In this document: piece after piece, positions 54,261 through 64,000 of the stretch | Layout of the letters: every line of letters begins with the position of its first letter | How positions within the stretch are numbered: the stretch's first letter is position 1 | DNA from: Prorocentrum cordatum | Lineage: Eukaryota; Sar; Dinophyceae; Prorocentrales; Prorocentraceae | Assembly: GCA_963575745.1 (NCBI GenBank) | Contig: CAUYUJ010015029.1 | Coordinates: 237,001-301,000 of the forward strand | Direction of reading: 5' to 3' | Length of the DNA: 64,000 nucleotides | Position numbers and translations under genes: made by a program | The notes under the pieces: generated by a model | What the model saw: only the letters and a program-made list of their open reading frames with translations | The model's database searches: none | What the model was told of the DNA's origin: nothing

Positions 54261-55065
54261 CAAATGATCGTGATGTGCCCCGTCCTCGTTTCAAGATCAA
54301 GGCGGGGCGTCCTGGCCCTGCGGCCCGCCCTGCGCCGGCCCCCCCCCTGCGCCCGGGGCCGCGGGCCGCGGAGTCCCGGAGGCGCCCTGGTCATCAATGA
54401 GACTGCGCGCGCCCCCGGCACGGGCCGCCGCTCGGATCCGAGGGGCGGCGGCCCCCGCTGCCCCAAAAGCGCGCGCGGCGAGGGCGCCGGCGGCGACGGC
54501 GGCGGCCGGGGCGCGGGCGAGGAGAACGAACAGAGCGCGTCCTTGGTTGCGGCGCCGGGGGCCATCGCGCCCCTCAAAGTCGAAGTCGCGGCATGCGGGG
54601 CGCGCCCTGCCAGGGCCTGCGGGGGGGCCTCAGCGGCCTGGGACCGCGCCGCAGCTCCTGAACTTCCATCCGCCCTCGCCTTTTGCCTCTGCCCGGCCCA
54701 AAGCCCACGAAAGCCCCCCGGAGGTCTCTCTCGGACGCGTCTGCCAGTCAGGCGCGGTTGCCATTGCCTTGGCCCGCGCCTTTTCGTTCGATGGCCCTCC
54801 GGGCGCGGCGCGCGGGCCCGCGGTCGCTGAAGCTGCGCCGTCGCGCTCGGGCGCGCTCGCGAGCCAGCGGAGGCGCGCGCCGCGCGGTGCTACAGTCGCG
54901 CCGCGCAGCTCGGGATCGTCCGCGGCAGCTTCTTCCCAGGAGGAGCCGATGGCGTCGGGGTCAGCGCCTGGGACTTGCCGCTGAGTACGCCCCCCGCGCA
55001 GACGACGCCGCGCCGGCGTAGCCGGCGGCTGCTGGCGCGGGAGGGCAAGGTGCATCTCCTATAGC
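54260..55065. other. GC-rich, long overlapping frames, no identified gene
   Basis: Very high GC opens several frames on both strands. Because it lies downstream of the gag remnant on the minus strand it may hold the rest of that element, but no zinc knuckle, protease or integrase signature is visible. Confidence 0.35.
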
Positions 55066-55069
55066 GCAG

Positions 55070-56074
55070 CTAGGCCCATGCTATCCCATCTCGATCTGGC
55101 CATGGTGCCACTGGCATCCCTGCCCCCATACTGCGCGCCCGCGCGCCCGCGAAAATGGCGCGCCGCTGGGCAGGGGGGGCCGCAGGGGCGAGTTTGCCCG
55201 GCGACCCCTTGATCGCGCGACCAATGCGCCGCAGATGGCACGTCGCGCGCGCGAGCTGCCGGGCGTTCGCGAGGCAGGCCACGTCGCGCTGCGAGATCAT
55301 CTCCAAGCGGATTTTCGACGCGCCAACGGCGCGCAGTGGAATGGAGCTGATGCCCTCGTGGCCGATCATGAGTTGACCAGCCTGCTGCGACTGGTCGCGT
55401 AGGATGTCGAGGCTCGCCATAAGGTTGTCGATGCGCTCTTGAGGCAGTCTGTTGAAGCTCATCGGGCCGACGCTGCCGACGCGCGCTTCTCCTCGCCCAG
55501 TTGGCCCCGCCGCTCGGCCAAACTGCGCGTGGGGATGGCCATCGCGGGCGCGGGGTTGCCGTCGACGAGACCTCCCTGGATCAGGGCGGCGGGCGGCCAT
55601 GCGTCGACGCGCTCGCGCGCCGCGCCGGCGAGGCGCGACGACACGTAGGCCGCCTGGCGAAATTCGCTGAATTCTGAGTTCGGCATGGACCAGATCATCA
55701 CCTCGCGCGCCCATGTCTGGAAAAGGGCACTCGAGCTTGCTGCTCGGCCCCCAGGCGCGGAGGTGCCGCGCGCTGCCGCCCGCGCCGCCTGCGTCCATGC
55801 TGGAGCAGCAACTGGCGATGGCCATCGCGCACACACTGATGGTTTTCCATCCGGAGGGAAGATGCCTCCACGCGCCATGAAGAGAGGTGCCGGAGGCGGG
55901 GGATGCACCAGCGGCCCGGATCGGCAGGGTGCCCCCGATCCGCCGTGAACACTTGCCCCGGATGCGTTCCTCATCGTCTGCGCATTGGGCACATGTTGCT
56001 GCCGCGTAGTTGCGCTGCTCTCGGAAGTCGGAACACCCCGTGAAGCAATGAGGGGCATGGTCCTCGTGCATCAC
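55070..56074 (-). pseudogene. Copia-type gag remnant
   Basis: Minus strand. Frame 56,058-55,459 carries the gag-like helical segment WAREVMIWSMPNSEFSEFRQ, RLAGAARERVDAWPPAALIQ and GGLVDGNPAPAMAIPTR, then ERRGQLGEEKR. After a one-base shift near 55,480 the frame 56,074-55,070 continues SFNRLPQERIDNLMASLDIL, DQSQQAGQLMIGHEGISSIP, LRAVGAS and ATCHLRRIGRAIKGSPG. That order (RL-G-AR-, GG-VDG, L--RL-QLGEE, then -R---L-R-LRAVG-S and LRRMG-) is how I remember the nucleocapsid-like gag of dinoflagellate copia elements; it would coat element RNA. The N-terminal part is Pro/Gly-rich. The shift makes this copy defective as read. The recognition is by recall, with no search. Confidence 0.6.
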
Positions 56075-56830
56075 GTGGTTGCGACATTGAGCACCGTCAA
56101 CTGTTGGGACGTCGGGGCCCAGTCCTGCCAGGCTGTGGGAATGTGTGGATCAAGTAAGAGGTCGCGCACAAAGAGATCGAAGGTTTCTCCCAGATCCGTC
56201 TCGGTGTCCAACGGAGTGCTTGTGACACAGTCGCCACGCCCCCCCTTGCATCTGCGTTCTTTCTGCCTGCCCCGCCCAGGGCTCTTGTGACACAATCACC
56301 CAAAGCTCGTGCCGTTTCCTTACACCGTAGATGCGAATGTTGCGTCGAGCAACTGCCTGACGTTTGCGGCAACACCGACAGGCGGGTGCGTTGACGGCAG
56401 GGGGCCCACGAACTGCGCAGACAAAGTCCATGCGAGCCCGGGAAGGATCGCTGAGGGCTCCGGCGCGCTACGAGGTTCGTCGTCGTCTTCGGCGGCGCGG
56501 CCAGGGTCCTTGTTATTCTCGTTGAACGTTTTGTTGAGGTGGATGCGCGCTTTTCCCGTCACCACTTCTGGCGGACGGGCGGGCGCTGCCCCGGCGGGCC
56601 CGAAGGCCCTGGGGCGACGTATCCTGCCATGGCGATCGGGAAATTAATGCGCGAAGACGACGAGGGCAGATGAGCAGCGGGACGATGTAGAACAGCAAGA
56701 ACAGCGTCGGCGGGTGGGAACCTTGGCAATCGAGGCGCGGCAGTACATAGCGGCCGTGGAATTGAAGCCGAAGCAACGCTACCCACTAAAGACATGACTG
56801 TGAGAGGAAAAACATCACATCTATAATGGT
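56075..56830. other. No recognisable gene
   Basis: A minus frame (56,295-56,071) with DLGETFDLFVRDLLLDPHI looks coding-like and lies directly upstream of the gag remnant, but has no identified match. Confidence 0.3.
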
Positions 56831-56989
56831 GTTTCGTACAGCGGAAGGGGTGTGTCAAAAACGAGTCGGAGACGGGCACGTTACCTGGCCAGGCTGTGAA
56901 TCTGCGGAAGGCAGGCAGTCGGGGCACAGGCGAAGAATGGGTGAGCAAGGTCGGACCCCCGTTCGACTGATATGAGATAGAGGGAAGCA

Positions 56990-57120
56990 GAAGAGGAGGA
57001 GGAGGAGGAGGAGGAGGAGGAGGAGGAGGAGGAGGGGGGGGCGGATGAGAAGGAGGAGGAGGAGGAGGAGGAGGAGGAGGAGGAGGACTGGGATGAGAAC
57101 GAGAAAGGCGAAGAGGAGGA
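56990..57120 (+). repeat. (GGA)n microsatellite
   Basis: Long pure GGA/GAG tracts interrupted by a G8 run; Ser-rich and Glu-rich frames are artefacts. Confidence 0.92.
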
Positions 57121-58180
57121 CAGGGGGAGAAGGGAATGGATTGAGTTGGACTGGTGGGTCCCCTTTGAGGATGAAGAGGATGTGGCAGAGGGGCGAGGAA
57201 TAAGGGTGAGAACGAGGGGGATAGGACGGGGTATGATGGGGATGGGATGAGGAGGGGTTGGGGATGGAGGAGGCGGGGGGGGGACAAGCTGGAGGGAGGA
57301 TGCGAACAAAAGGACGGGCAAGGACGGCGAGGAGGAACATGGTGGGGACGAAAAAGGAGGAGGGGAGGGGTTGGATGAGCGGGGAACAGAAGAGGAGGAG
57401 GAGGAGGAGGAGGAGGATTTTGCTTGGATTTTGCTTGCCGTTCAACTGTGCCATGAGCACGAGAGCACAGCCATCGATATTGAAGCCACCCCTATTCCAG
57501 GCTTTCCCTGGGCGAGAGGGCCCCCCAAAACTTCGCAGCTGAAAAATCAACCACTGCGATTCTGGCGCCGAGCACTGGCCGCGCTCCAGCACGGCGTGGG
57601 CGCTCCGCGCTCACCCGCCGCGGCGGCGCGTTCCGCGCGCCGCCGCGGTCTCCTCCGGCCCAGCCCCAGCGGGGGAGTGGACCGCAGCGACACTGTGAAC
57701 CCCGGGGGGAGGAGAGAAGAGGAGAGGGAGAGGGGGGAGGAGGGAGGAGCCAGGAGAAAGGAGGAAGGAAGGGGCACAGTCCCACCGCGGCCTACCCCCC
57801 TCCCCCGGGGGGGCGAGGAGGAGGAGGACGAGGAGGAGGAGGAGGAGGAGGATGAGGAGGAGCAGAAGGAGCAGGAGGAGCAGGAGGACGAGGAGGACGA
57901 CGAACATAATGGGGGAGTGGGGGAAAAGAGGACAGAAAGGAGGAAGGCGGCGATCAAGGAGGCGGAGGAAGACGGGGAATAAGATGGATAGTAGACCAAG
58001 ACGCGGAGTACAAGTATATTGTCGCCGTCCGCTGCACACCTCGTCTCGGTCAATCTCCATCCCAGTACGGTTCCTCGCCTTGTGGCGCTTCCTCCAAGCA
58101 GAAGAAGGAGGATACAGGTGCGGAGGAGGACAACGAGGCTCATCCCGCCTCCTCCTCGTCATCCGCCTCCCCGTCATCAT
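57120..58180. repeat. Purine-rich low-complexity region
   Basis: GGA-type tracts at 57,385-57,420, 57,700-57,780 and 57,810-57,900 alternate with short GC-rich spacers (57,540-57,680). No gene recognised. Confidence 0.6.
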
Positions 58181-58467
58181 CTCCATCATGTGCTCCTCAT
58201 CCCCATTACTCTCCCTCGCCTCCCCATCATCGTCATCCCCAGCAACATCGTCATCATCAAGATGATCACCAACATCATCATCGCCGTCATAATCATCACC
58301 GCAATCATCATCATCGTCATCATCATGAGCACGATCATGATCAACATCGCCGTCATCATCATCATCATCATCATCATCAGCTTCAAAAGAACAAGTATCA
58401 TCATCATACCCCTCATCATCATCAATATCATCAACATGTTCATCATCATCAACATCATCATCATCAG

Positions 58468-58516
<49 letters not shown>

Positions 58517-59400
58517 TTCATCAGCCTCGTCATCATTAGCAGCAGCAGCATCGCCGCCACCACACATACCACCATCCTCAGCATCAGCAGAATCACGATC
58601 ATCATCGTCGGGATCAGCACCGGCATCGTGATCCCTGCATCAGCATCAACATCAGAAGCATAGTCGGCATCATCAGCAGCATCCGCCTCGTCATCGCTAG
58701 CATCATCACCATCCTCATCACCATTACCATCATCAACACCATCGTCCTCATCACAATCGCCACCACCGTTAGAATCATCATCTTCTTCACCACCATAATC
58801 ATCATCAACCTAATCACCAGTGTCCTAATCGACATGCCCACCATCCTCAACCAGATCATCGTCACCACCATCAGAATCATCAACATCCGAATCATCATCA
58901 TCACCATCCTCATCATCATCATCATCCTCATCATCATCATCATCATCCTCATCACCATCACCAGTACCATCTTCATATTTATCAGCAACATCAGCAACCT
59001 CTTGTCTATCACCACCATCATCAATGACATCAGCCTCATCTTCATCATCAGCATCAACATGATCATCACCAGTATCATAATCAACACCATCGTCCTCATC
59101 ACCATCGCCATACCCATCATAATCATCAACGTATTCATCATCCAGATCATCGTCAACCTAATCATCAGTGCCCCAATCGATATGCCCACCATCCTAAACC
59201 AGATCATCATGAATACCATCACAAACATCATCATTCCGATCATCCTCATGACCATCCTCATCATCATCCTCATCCTCATCATCACCATCAGCAATACAAT
59301 GTTCATTTTCATCAGCAACATCAGCAACATGATGTCTACTACCACCATCATCAACGACATCATCATCAGCATCATCATGCTCTACCCTACGTCCTGTGAG
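58180..59400 (+). repeat. (ATC)n microsatellite, ~1.2 kb
   Basis: Interrupted CATCAT repeat with longer sub-repeats (a block around 58,800-59,010 recurs diverged at 59,160-59,370). Ile/Thr, His/Gln and Met/Asp frames run through both strands and are not genes. Confidence 0.92.
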
Positions 59401-59559
59401 ATGCCACATACATTCTACTCCATCATATGAGCCCATTCTGCCGAGCTCCGGTTGATGTACCCGCTCCTGATCCAGCCGATGTTGCGGCAGCTGTAACTGC
59501 TGCTGCAATTGGTGATGCTGCTTCTCTTTCTCGCCCTCCTCTATGTCATCCCCCCCGTT

Positions 59560-59716
59560 TCATCCTTCTCCTTCTCATCGTGCTCCTCCTGCTCCTCATC
59601 CCCTCCCTACACACCTCAAACTCATCCGTCAGCCCCTCCTGTCCAGTCTCCTCCTCATCCTCATCCTCTCGCCGCGCTTTCTCCACCTCCTTCTCCACCT
59701 CCTCCTCCTCCTCCTC
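59560..59716 (+). repeat. (CCT)n-rich tract
   Basis: Pyrimidine tract immediately preceding the spliced-leader relic. Confidence 0.8.
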
Positions 59717-59738
59717 GCCGTAGCCATGTTGGCTGAAG
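59717..59738 (+). other. Relic of the dinoflagellate spliced leader
   Basis: GCCGTAGCCATgTTGGCT followed by gAAG matches the 22-nt dinoflagellate trans-spliced leader at 20 of 22 positions (differences at 59,728 and 59,735). A chance match this close in a window of this size is very unlikely. Such relics arise when a trans-spliced mRNA is reverse-transcribed and reinserted. It could mark the 5' end of a retroposed transcript on the plus strand, but no recognised gene follows. Confidence 0.6.
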
Positions 59739-59838
59739 CGATCCGCTGCTGACAGGTAGGGGCGTTGCCTGAGCCACCGCCGGCAAACTCGTGAATGGCA
59801 ATGCCAAACGGGGGGAATCAAAAAGGCTAGATTCGACC

Positions 59839-60475
59839 TCAGTGTAGCACGTGTATGTGCATCTCGGTGGAGCCATGGGAGGAGGCGCTGTAGGTCCAGC
59901 GCCAGGACATAACGTCACCGGCTATGACGCTGGGCAACGTTCCCTGGACCAGAACGTCACTGGACTCGAGCGACCAGAACACTAGGCCCAACGTTCCCCG
60001 CGCCCCAGCGGGGGTCGGGCTCCGTGTCAGGAGCACTACCACACAGTTGAATCTAAGCGTGCGAAAAAAATGCGCAGCAACTGCAAGCGACGAAGGGCAG
60101 CAGCGATGGGCGTCACCGGCTAGGGTGGCCACGGCGTGCAATACAGCCGGCGGCGTCGGGAAGGGCAGTGGCTGCAAACGGCAGGGCGAAGTTGCACCCG
60201 ACGCCATCAACTACAGCAAAGGTCTCACGGAGTGCGAGAAAGGCATGAAGTGGCTTTACCAAGAGGGTAGCGGCGGCAGCGTGCGAGAGAGCGGCAATCG
60301 GGGCGATGCCATCCACGCCAGCGGCTGTAAGAACGGGGCCGCTGGTGGAGACAACGCCGATCCAGGCCCACCACGTTTACGACGATGGACGCCTTGTTAC
60401 CCACCAGCCCTTGGAGGTCTTCGGACGTCTTCTTGTGGTCTTCGGCGGTTTTCTGACGATCTTCGGCGGTCTTCG
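59839..60475 (-). pseudogene. Frameshifted coding remnant, unknown protein
   Basis: Three minus-strand frames carry successive coding-like pieces. First, 60,475-60,360 reads TAEDRQKTAEDHKKTSEDLQ then GLVGNKASIVVNVVGLD (a charged, possibly coiled helix). Next, 60,350-60,160 reads GVVSTSGPVLTAAGVDGIAP, SHAAAATLLVKPLHAFLAL and ALPFAATALPDAAG. Last, 60,155-59,839 reads RFNCVVVLLTRSPTP, GTLGLVFWSLESSDVLVQGT and DVMSWRWTYSASSHGSTEMH before TAA. Each piece ends where the next frame begins, as expected from single-base indels in one gene. No family recognised. The opposite strand is open over part of it but less coding-like. Confidence 0.4.
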
Positions 60476-60479
60476 TCCA

Positions 60480-61430
60480 TTACATGCGGCTGTCGACACA
60501 AAGCTGGATAGTTGCGGTTACGAAGGATCCATGACCGAACACCTACCGAAACACACACTACTCCAGCCGCAAAGCGGGGAGCCCGGCTGGAATGAGGCGA
60601 AGCAGCGCCGGGCCCACCACACGATCCCCCAACGCGAGGCAGGGACCGGGGTGGAAGGATGGAAGAAGGGAGTGCCGCAGCGTTAGGTGCATGTTCGCAA
60701 GCGCAGCGGTGCCACGTCGTGCGAGAAAGGTAGGCCGTGGCAGCATGAGAGGAGGAAAGACGCGAGACTAACGTCATCAGCTACAATGCTGGGCCCATCG
60801 CTGGAGCCAGCGTAGCGCAGTGGCAGCAGACGCGGTCAGCTATACCGTTGGGACCAGCTTGCGCGAAGGAGGCTCAAGAGTGCGCGTGCAGAGGTCCGAG
60901 ACCAGGGGCAGGCAGTAGCAGCAGCGGTTGTCGGTGCGAGAAGGCAGGCAGCGGCAGCAGCGGTTGCCAGTGCGAGAAGCCATTTTTGGCCAGTCGAGCG
61001 CAGTCATTCGCTCCACGACTCCCTGATGGTCTGGCTGGCAGTAAAACAAGATCCTAGCGAAATCCTCCTCCTACATCCTGCCCATTGCTGTCTGTGACCT
61101 CTCGTCCCCTGCTCCCTCTCCCCCATCTCCCCCTAGCCTGTTCCTCCTTCGCCTCCTCGTTTCCTTCCTTCCTACTGCCATTACTTCCCATTCCTCGACT
61201 GCCTTCTTCTCCTCCTGAACCTCCTTTCCTTCCTTAGTCTCCTCTCCCTCCCCTTCCTCAATTACCCGTGTATGCCGTGCTACTACATACTCCCACTCTG
61301 TCACATAGCAGGCCGATAACAACCTCACACGGGACGCTCCATCCTAATCAACAATCTTGGCGAAGGACCCAGGGACGCTCCATCCAATGCAACTGCGGAT
61401 GTCGCCAGGCAAGTGACGTAAAGGAAGGGG
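60480..61430. other. No recognisable gene
   Basis: Contains a two-copy GGCAGCAGCGGTTG repeat (60,910-60,975) and a TCC-rich stretch (61,080-61,260). Confidence 0.45.
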
Positions 61431-62020
61431 GCCACCAACCGTGCGAGGAGTGTGCCGTAATGGGCGGGAGAGATGCATGCGGACGGTGGCGCTGGGGCCT
61501 TGGGTGGAGCTCCCTGTGGGGTCACGAAACGTGTGAGGGGTGTGTCGAAATGGGCAGTGGAGACGCATGTCAACTGTGCCACTGGGACCCTCGGAGCTCC
61601 CTCTGGGGCTACAGAACGTGTGAGGGGTGTGCCGACATGGGCAGGGGAGATGTATGCAAACTGTGCCACTCAGACCTTCGGTGGAGCTCCCTATGGGGTC
61701 ACGGATTTTGTGAGGGGTATTCCGCAGCGGGCGGGCGAGACGCATGCGAACGGTGGAACTGGGGGCGTGGAGCCGTGGTGCTGGGGCCTCGGGTGGAGCA
61801 CCCTATGGGCCCGCGGACCGTGAGAGGGGTTTGCCGTAATGGGTGAGGCGGACGCATGCGGTCGATGGTACTGGGGCCTTGGGTGGACCTATCAATTGGG
61901 CCACGAGCCGCGGGAGGGGTGTGCCGTAATGGGCGTGGGGGACGCATGCAGCCAGTGGCACCAAGGCCCTGGGTGGAGCTCCCCTTTAGGTCCACGAACC
62001 ATGTGAGGAGTGTGCCGAAA
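61430..62020 (+). repeat. ~89-bp family array, about seven units
   Basis: TGTGCCGTAATGGGC-type boxes at 61,451, 61,541, 61,628, 61,718, 61,830, 61,920 and 62,011. Spacing is 87-91 except one 112-bp unit with a small internal duplication near 61,765. Confidence 0.88.
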
Positions 62021-62715
62021 TAGTCATAAGCCGCGGGGCGCTGTCACCTAAAGTCGAGGACTCAACACCACAGGATGGATTGACACCTCCTCCTGATGTG
62101 TTGTTACGGTCAGCACTCATATTACAACGTCCACGTTGTGCTCTCACCATGGGCGGTTTGTCGTCGTCCTTACAACATGCGTGGTGGGAATGGGACGGGC
62201 CCACATAGCGCGAGAAAAGGTAAAATGTCGCTCTCGCCTCGGTGTCGCCCAATATCCCTGAGAGATGAGCTCCCCCGTGGGCGGGGCGCACACATTTCGC
62301 TCGCCAACTCGTCAACCGCAAGGTCGCGCGAAACCGAGCAAATCTATCCCTCCACTGTGCGCAGGGCATATTTTTCAAACGCTCAGTCGTTGCACTGCTT
62401 CTTCGGAGCGGCACATGCTTCGGCTTCTCCGCGCTCATCGGGAACTTGGCCGAACCAAAAGAAGGCTGAATGGTGCTCTCGCCCCAGCTCCGCGCCAAGA
62501 TTATCTGGAAAGTCTCCTCGCGGCCCGCTTTCTTTCTCACGCCAAGTCGTCGGAAGCGGGACCGCGAGCGAGCTCCTTCCAGTCGCTGGGGGGACGCGCG
62601 CCAGTCCCAAAATCAAGTAGCGCCCCACGGCTCCTTCCCCCCCCCCCTTGGCTCCCCTCCACCCTCCTCCTCCCCTCCCCGCCCTGTGACGCGGCCGCCC
62701 CTGCTCTTCATCGCG
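62020..62715. other. No recognisable gene
   Basis: Mixed sequence with frames on both strands, no motif. Confidence 0.35.
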
Positions 62716-62733
62716 CTGCTGCTGCTGCTGCTG

Positions 62734-62782
<49 letters not shown>
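62716..62782 (+). repeat. (GCT)n microsatellite
   Basis: About 21 GCT triplets with one interruption. It gives poly-Ala, poly-Leu or, on the minus strand, poly-Ser runs. Confidence 0.93.
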
Positions 62783-64000
62783 CACTCGCGCTGCCCCCCC
62801 GGGGACCCCTCCACGTCACCGGGCCGGATCTTCTTGCCGTCGCTCTCCTGGGAGGACGGCAGCCACCCGCCCTCGCCGGCTCCGGGCCCAGGAGCGGCGG
62901 ATGTACCGTCCGTGGGCGGGCCGCCAGGACGGCGCACTCGCCGCTCTCGGGCCTGGGCCCGGCCCGACGACAGCTGGCGTGCCCAGACCTCCGACGTCGG
63001 GGTGCTCTCACGGCGTTGGCCACGGAGGCCTCGGCCTCATCCCATGGGGCCAGCTGTTCGCCGCGTGCCCTCGCTTCTGTCGTGTGGTTCTAGGCCTTCC
63101 AGACAGGGTCCGAGCAGATGGTGCCAGGGGATCGCACCGCATCGCCAGTGCATGGCCGATGCATCGGCGCCGTCGGCGTGGAGAGCATCGGGTTCCACAT
63201 CGAGCCGCATCGTCGATTGGGATCCCATGTGGGAGGCCTGGATCCTGGTGCCACCAGGGAAGAGCCCGCGAACGCTGACACCGACAAAAAGCGGCCGCCA
63301 TGCGTTCTCTGCCCGCGACGCCTGGAGGTCTGGGTGGGCGAGTGGTTGGCGCCCCCCCCTGGCGGCCTCCTCCGACTCGCCGTAGGCGAGCGCCAGCGCC
63401 TCCTGCGGCGGAGGGCTGTTCGAGCCTCTCGAATTGCTGACGGCACACTGGGCCCGACACGGAGGAGGGAGAAACGGAGAGTAGGAACAACAGGGCGGAG
63501 AGGGAGGGAAAACTGTCCACGCGCTTGCGCCTGAGGAAGGGGCGCTGCAAGAGGGACCGCTGGCGGTGCCAGCCGCCGCGCGATGGCCCTGGCCAAGGGC
63601 TCAGGATCCACCTTGCCACCACTGGCGGTGACCGCTTCCTTCGCCGACGGCTGGCCCCTTCCGCCGCCCGGCTAAAAAAAAATTGGCCGCCGTGGTGGTC
63701 GTCTTCATCGCGTTCGCTGCCGGCGTTAAAGTTGCCGTCGCCGCCCGGCCGGCCTGCTAAGGCCCGCCCGCCAGACCCGACCCGTGTGTAAGGTTTAATG
63801 GGTGTTCGCTCGGGCAGGCGCCAAAGTTTAATGTCCCGCCCGCCCGTTGGGATATACTCGTGGTCGCTCGAATGGTAGGTGGTAGGCGCGGCGCTTCCAT
63901 GTCCCACCCGTCCGACCCGACCAGCCCTTCCGATGCGTCGTCAGCAGCCCCGCCAAAGCCCGCACCCAGAACATGGCCCCCGCGCTCGTCATCCAGGGAA
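62783..64000. other. GC-rich, no identified gene
   Basis: Long overlapping frames on both strands. A plus frame near 63,200-63,330 (IGFHIEPHRRLGSHVGGLD, then KKRPPCVLCPRR with a CxxC) and a minus frame near 63,250 (PPTWDPNRRCGSMWNP) compete. I cannot choose between them. Confidence 0.35.

Noticed and set aside
58019-59430. Long Ile/Thr, Met/Asp and His-rich ORFs
   Set aside because: Pure ATC microsatellite translation on both strands.
60978-61000. AGCCATTTTTGGC resembling the leader
   Set aside because: Needs an extra T and loses the 3' half; not significant.

Overview
This window looks like nuclear DNA of a dinoflagellate. The species cannot be fixed from the sequence; a Symbiodiniaceae-like or Prorocentrum-like genome is plausible. 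There is no prokaryotic gene organisation: no operons, no ribosome-binding sites, no tRNA or rRNA genes. It is GC-rich and mostly repeats, with short exon-like islands, non-GT donor candidates (GC, GA) and decayed retrotransposons of types I know from dinoflagellates. A near-match to the dinoflagellate spliced leader (59,717-59,738) supports this independently. Family names rest on motifs read by eye; no search was run.

Layout. 0-2 kb: a LINE reverse-transcriptase frame (minus strand, running off the left edge) next to two exons joined by a clean 66-bp intron. 2-7.6 kb: GGCCCCAAGAGG-type repeats, hairpins, an 18/98-bp minisatellite, the first array of an ~89-bp repeat family, and an endonuclease-like LINE remnant. 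7.6-11.1 kb: a duplicated block of low-copy sequence around an ~81-bp tandem array. 11.2-12.65 kb: a ~21-bp minisatellite that reverses polarity. 12.65-19.4 kb: at least six diverged copies of a CpG-rich repeat unit. 19.4-21.2 kb: repeats plus a possible cold-shock-domain gene fragment split by microsatellites. 21-31 kb: microsatellites, ~83-, 11-, 101- and 76-bp tandem arrays and a few orphan exon candidates. 31.3-35.8 kb: very GC-rich coding remnants, including a CxxC zinc-ribbon-like segment. 36-38.6 kb: TCC/GGA-rich repeats with inverted copies. 38.8-41.3 kb: the best cellular gene, a coiled-coil protein on the minus strand whose 750-bp intron is packed with a dispersed repeat. 41.8-42.6 kb: TATG microsatellite. 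44.0-45.5 kb: a frameshifted Ty1/copia reverse transcriptase/RNase H. 45.5-47.2 kb: two convergent copies of an unfamiliar unit (TATA-like and homopolymer block, conserved block with conserved ATGs, 18-bp repeat array). 47.5-50.6 kb: a second LINE bracketed by ~89-bp repeat arrays. 50.6-52.5 kb: a zinc-finger-bearing coding remnant. 55.1-56.1 kb: a copia-type gag remnant. 57-59.7 kb: GGA and ATC microsatellites ending at the spliced-leader relic. 59.8-60.5 kb: another coding remnant. 61.4-62.0 kb: another ~89-bp array. 62.0-64.0 kb: GC-rich sequence without a recognised gene.

No pathway or operon-like cooperation can be inferred. The functional content is retroelement proteins, one structural coiled-coil protein and several orphan coding fragments. 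Many frames are broken by single-base shifts, some beside homopolymers, so long-read assembly error is a real alternative to pseudogene decay.
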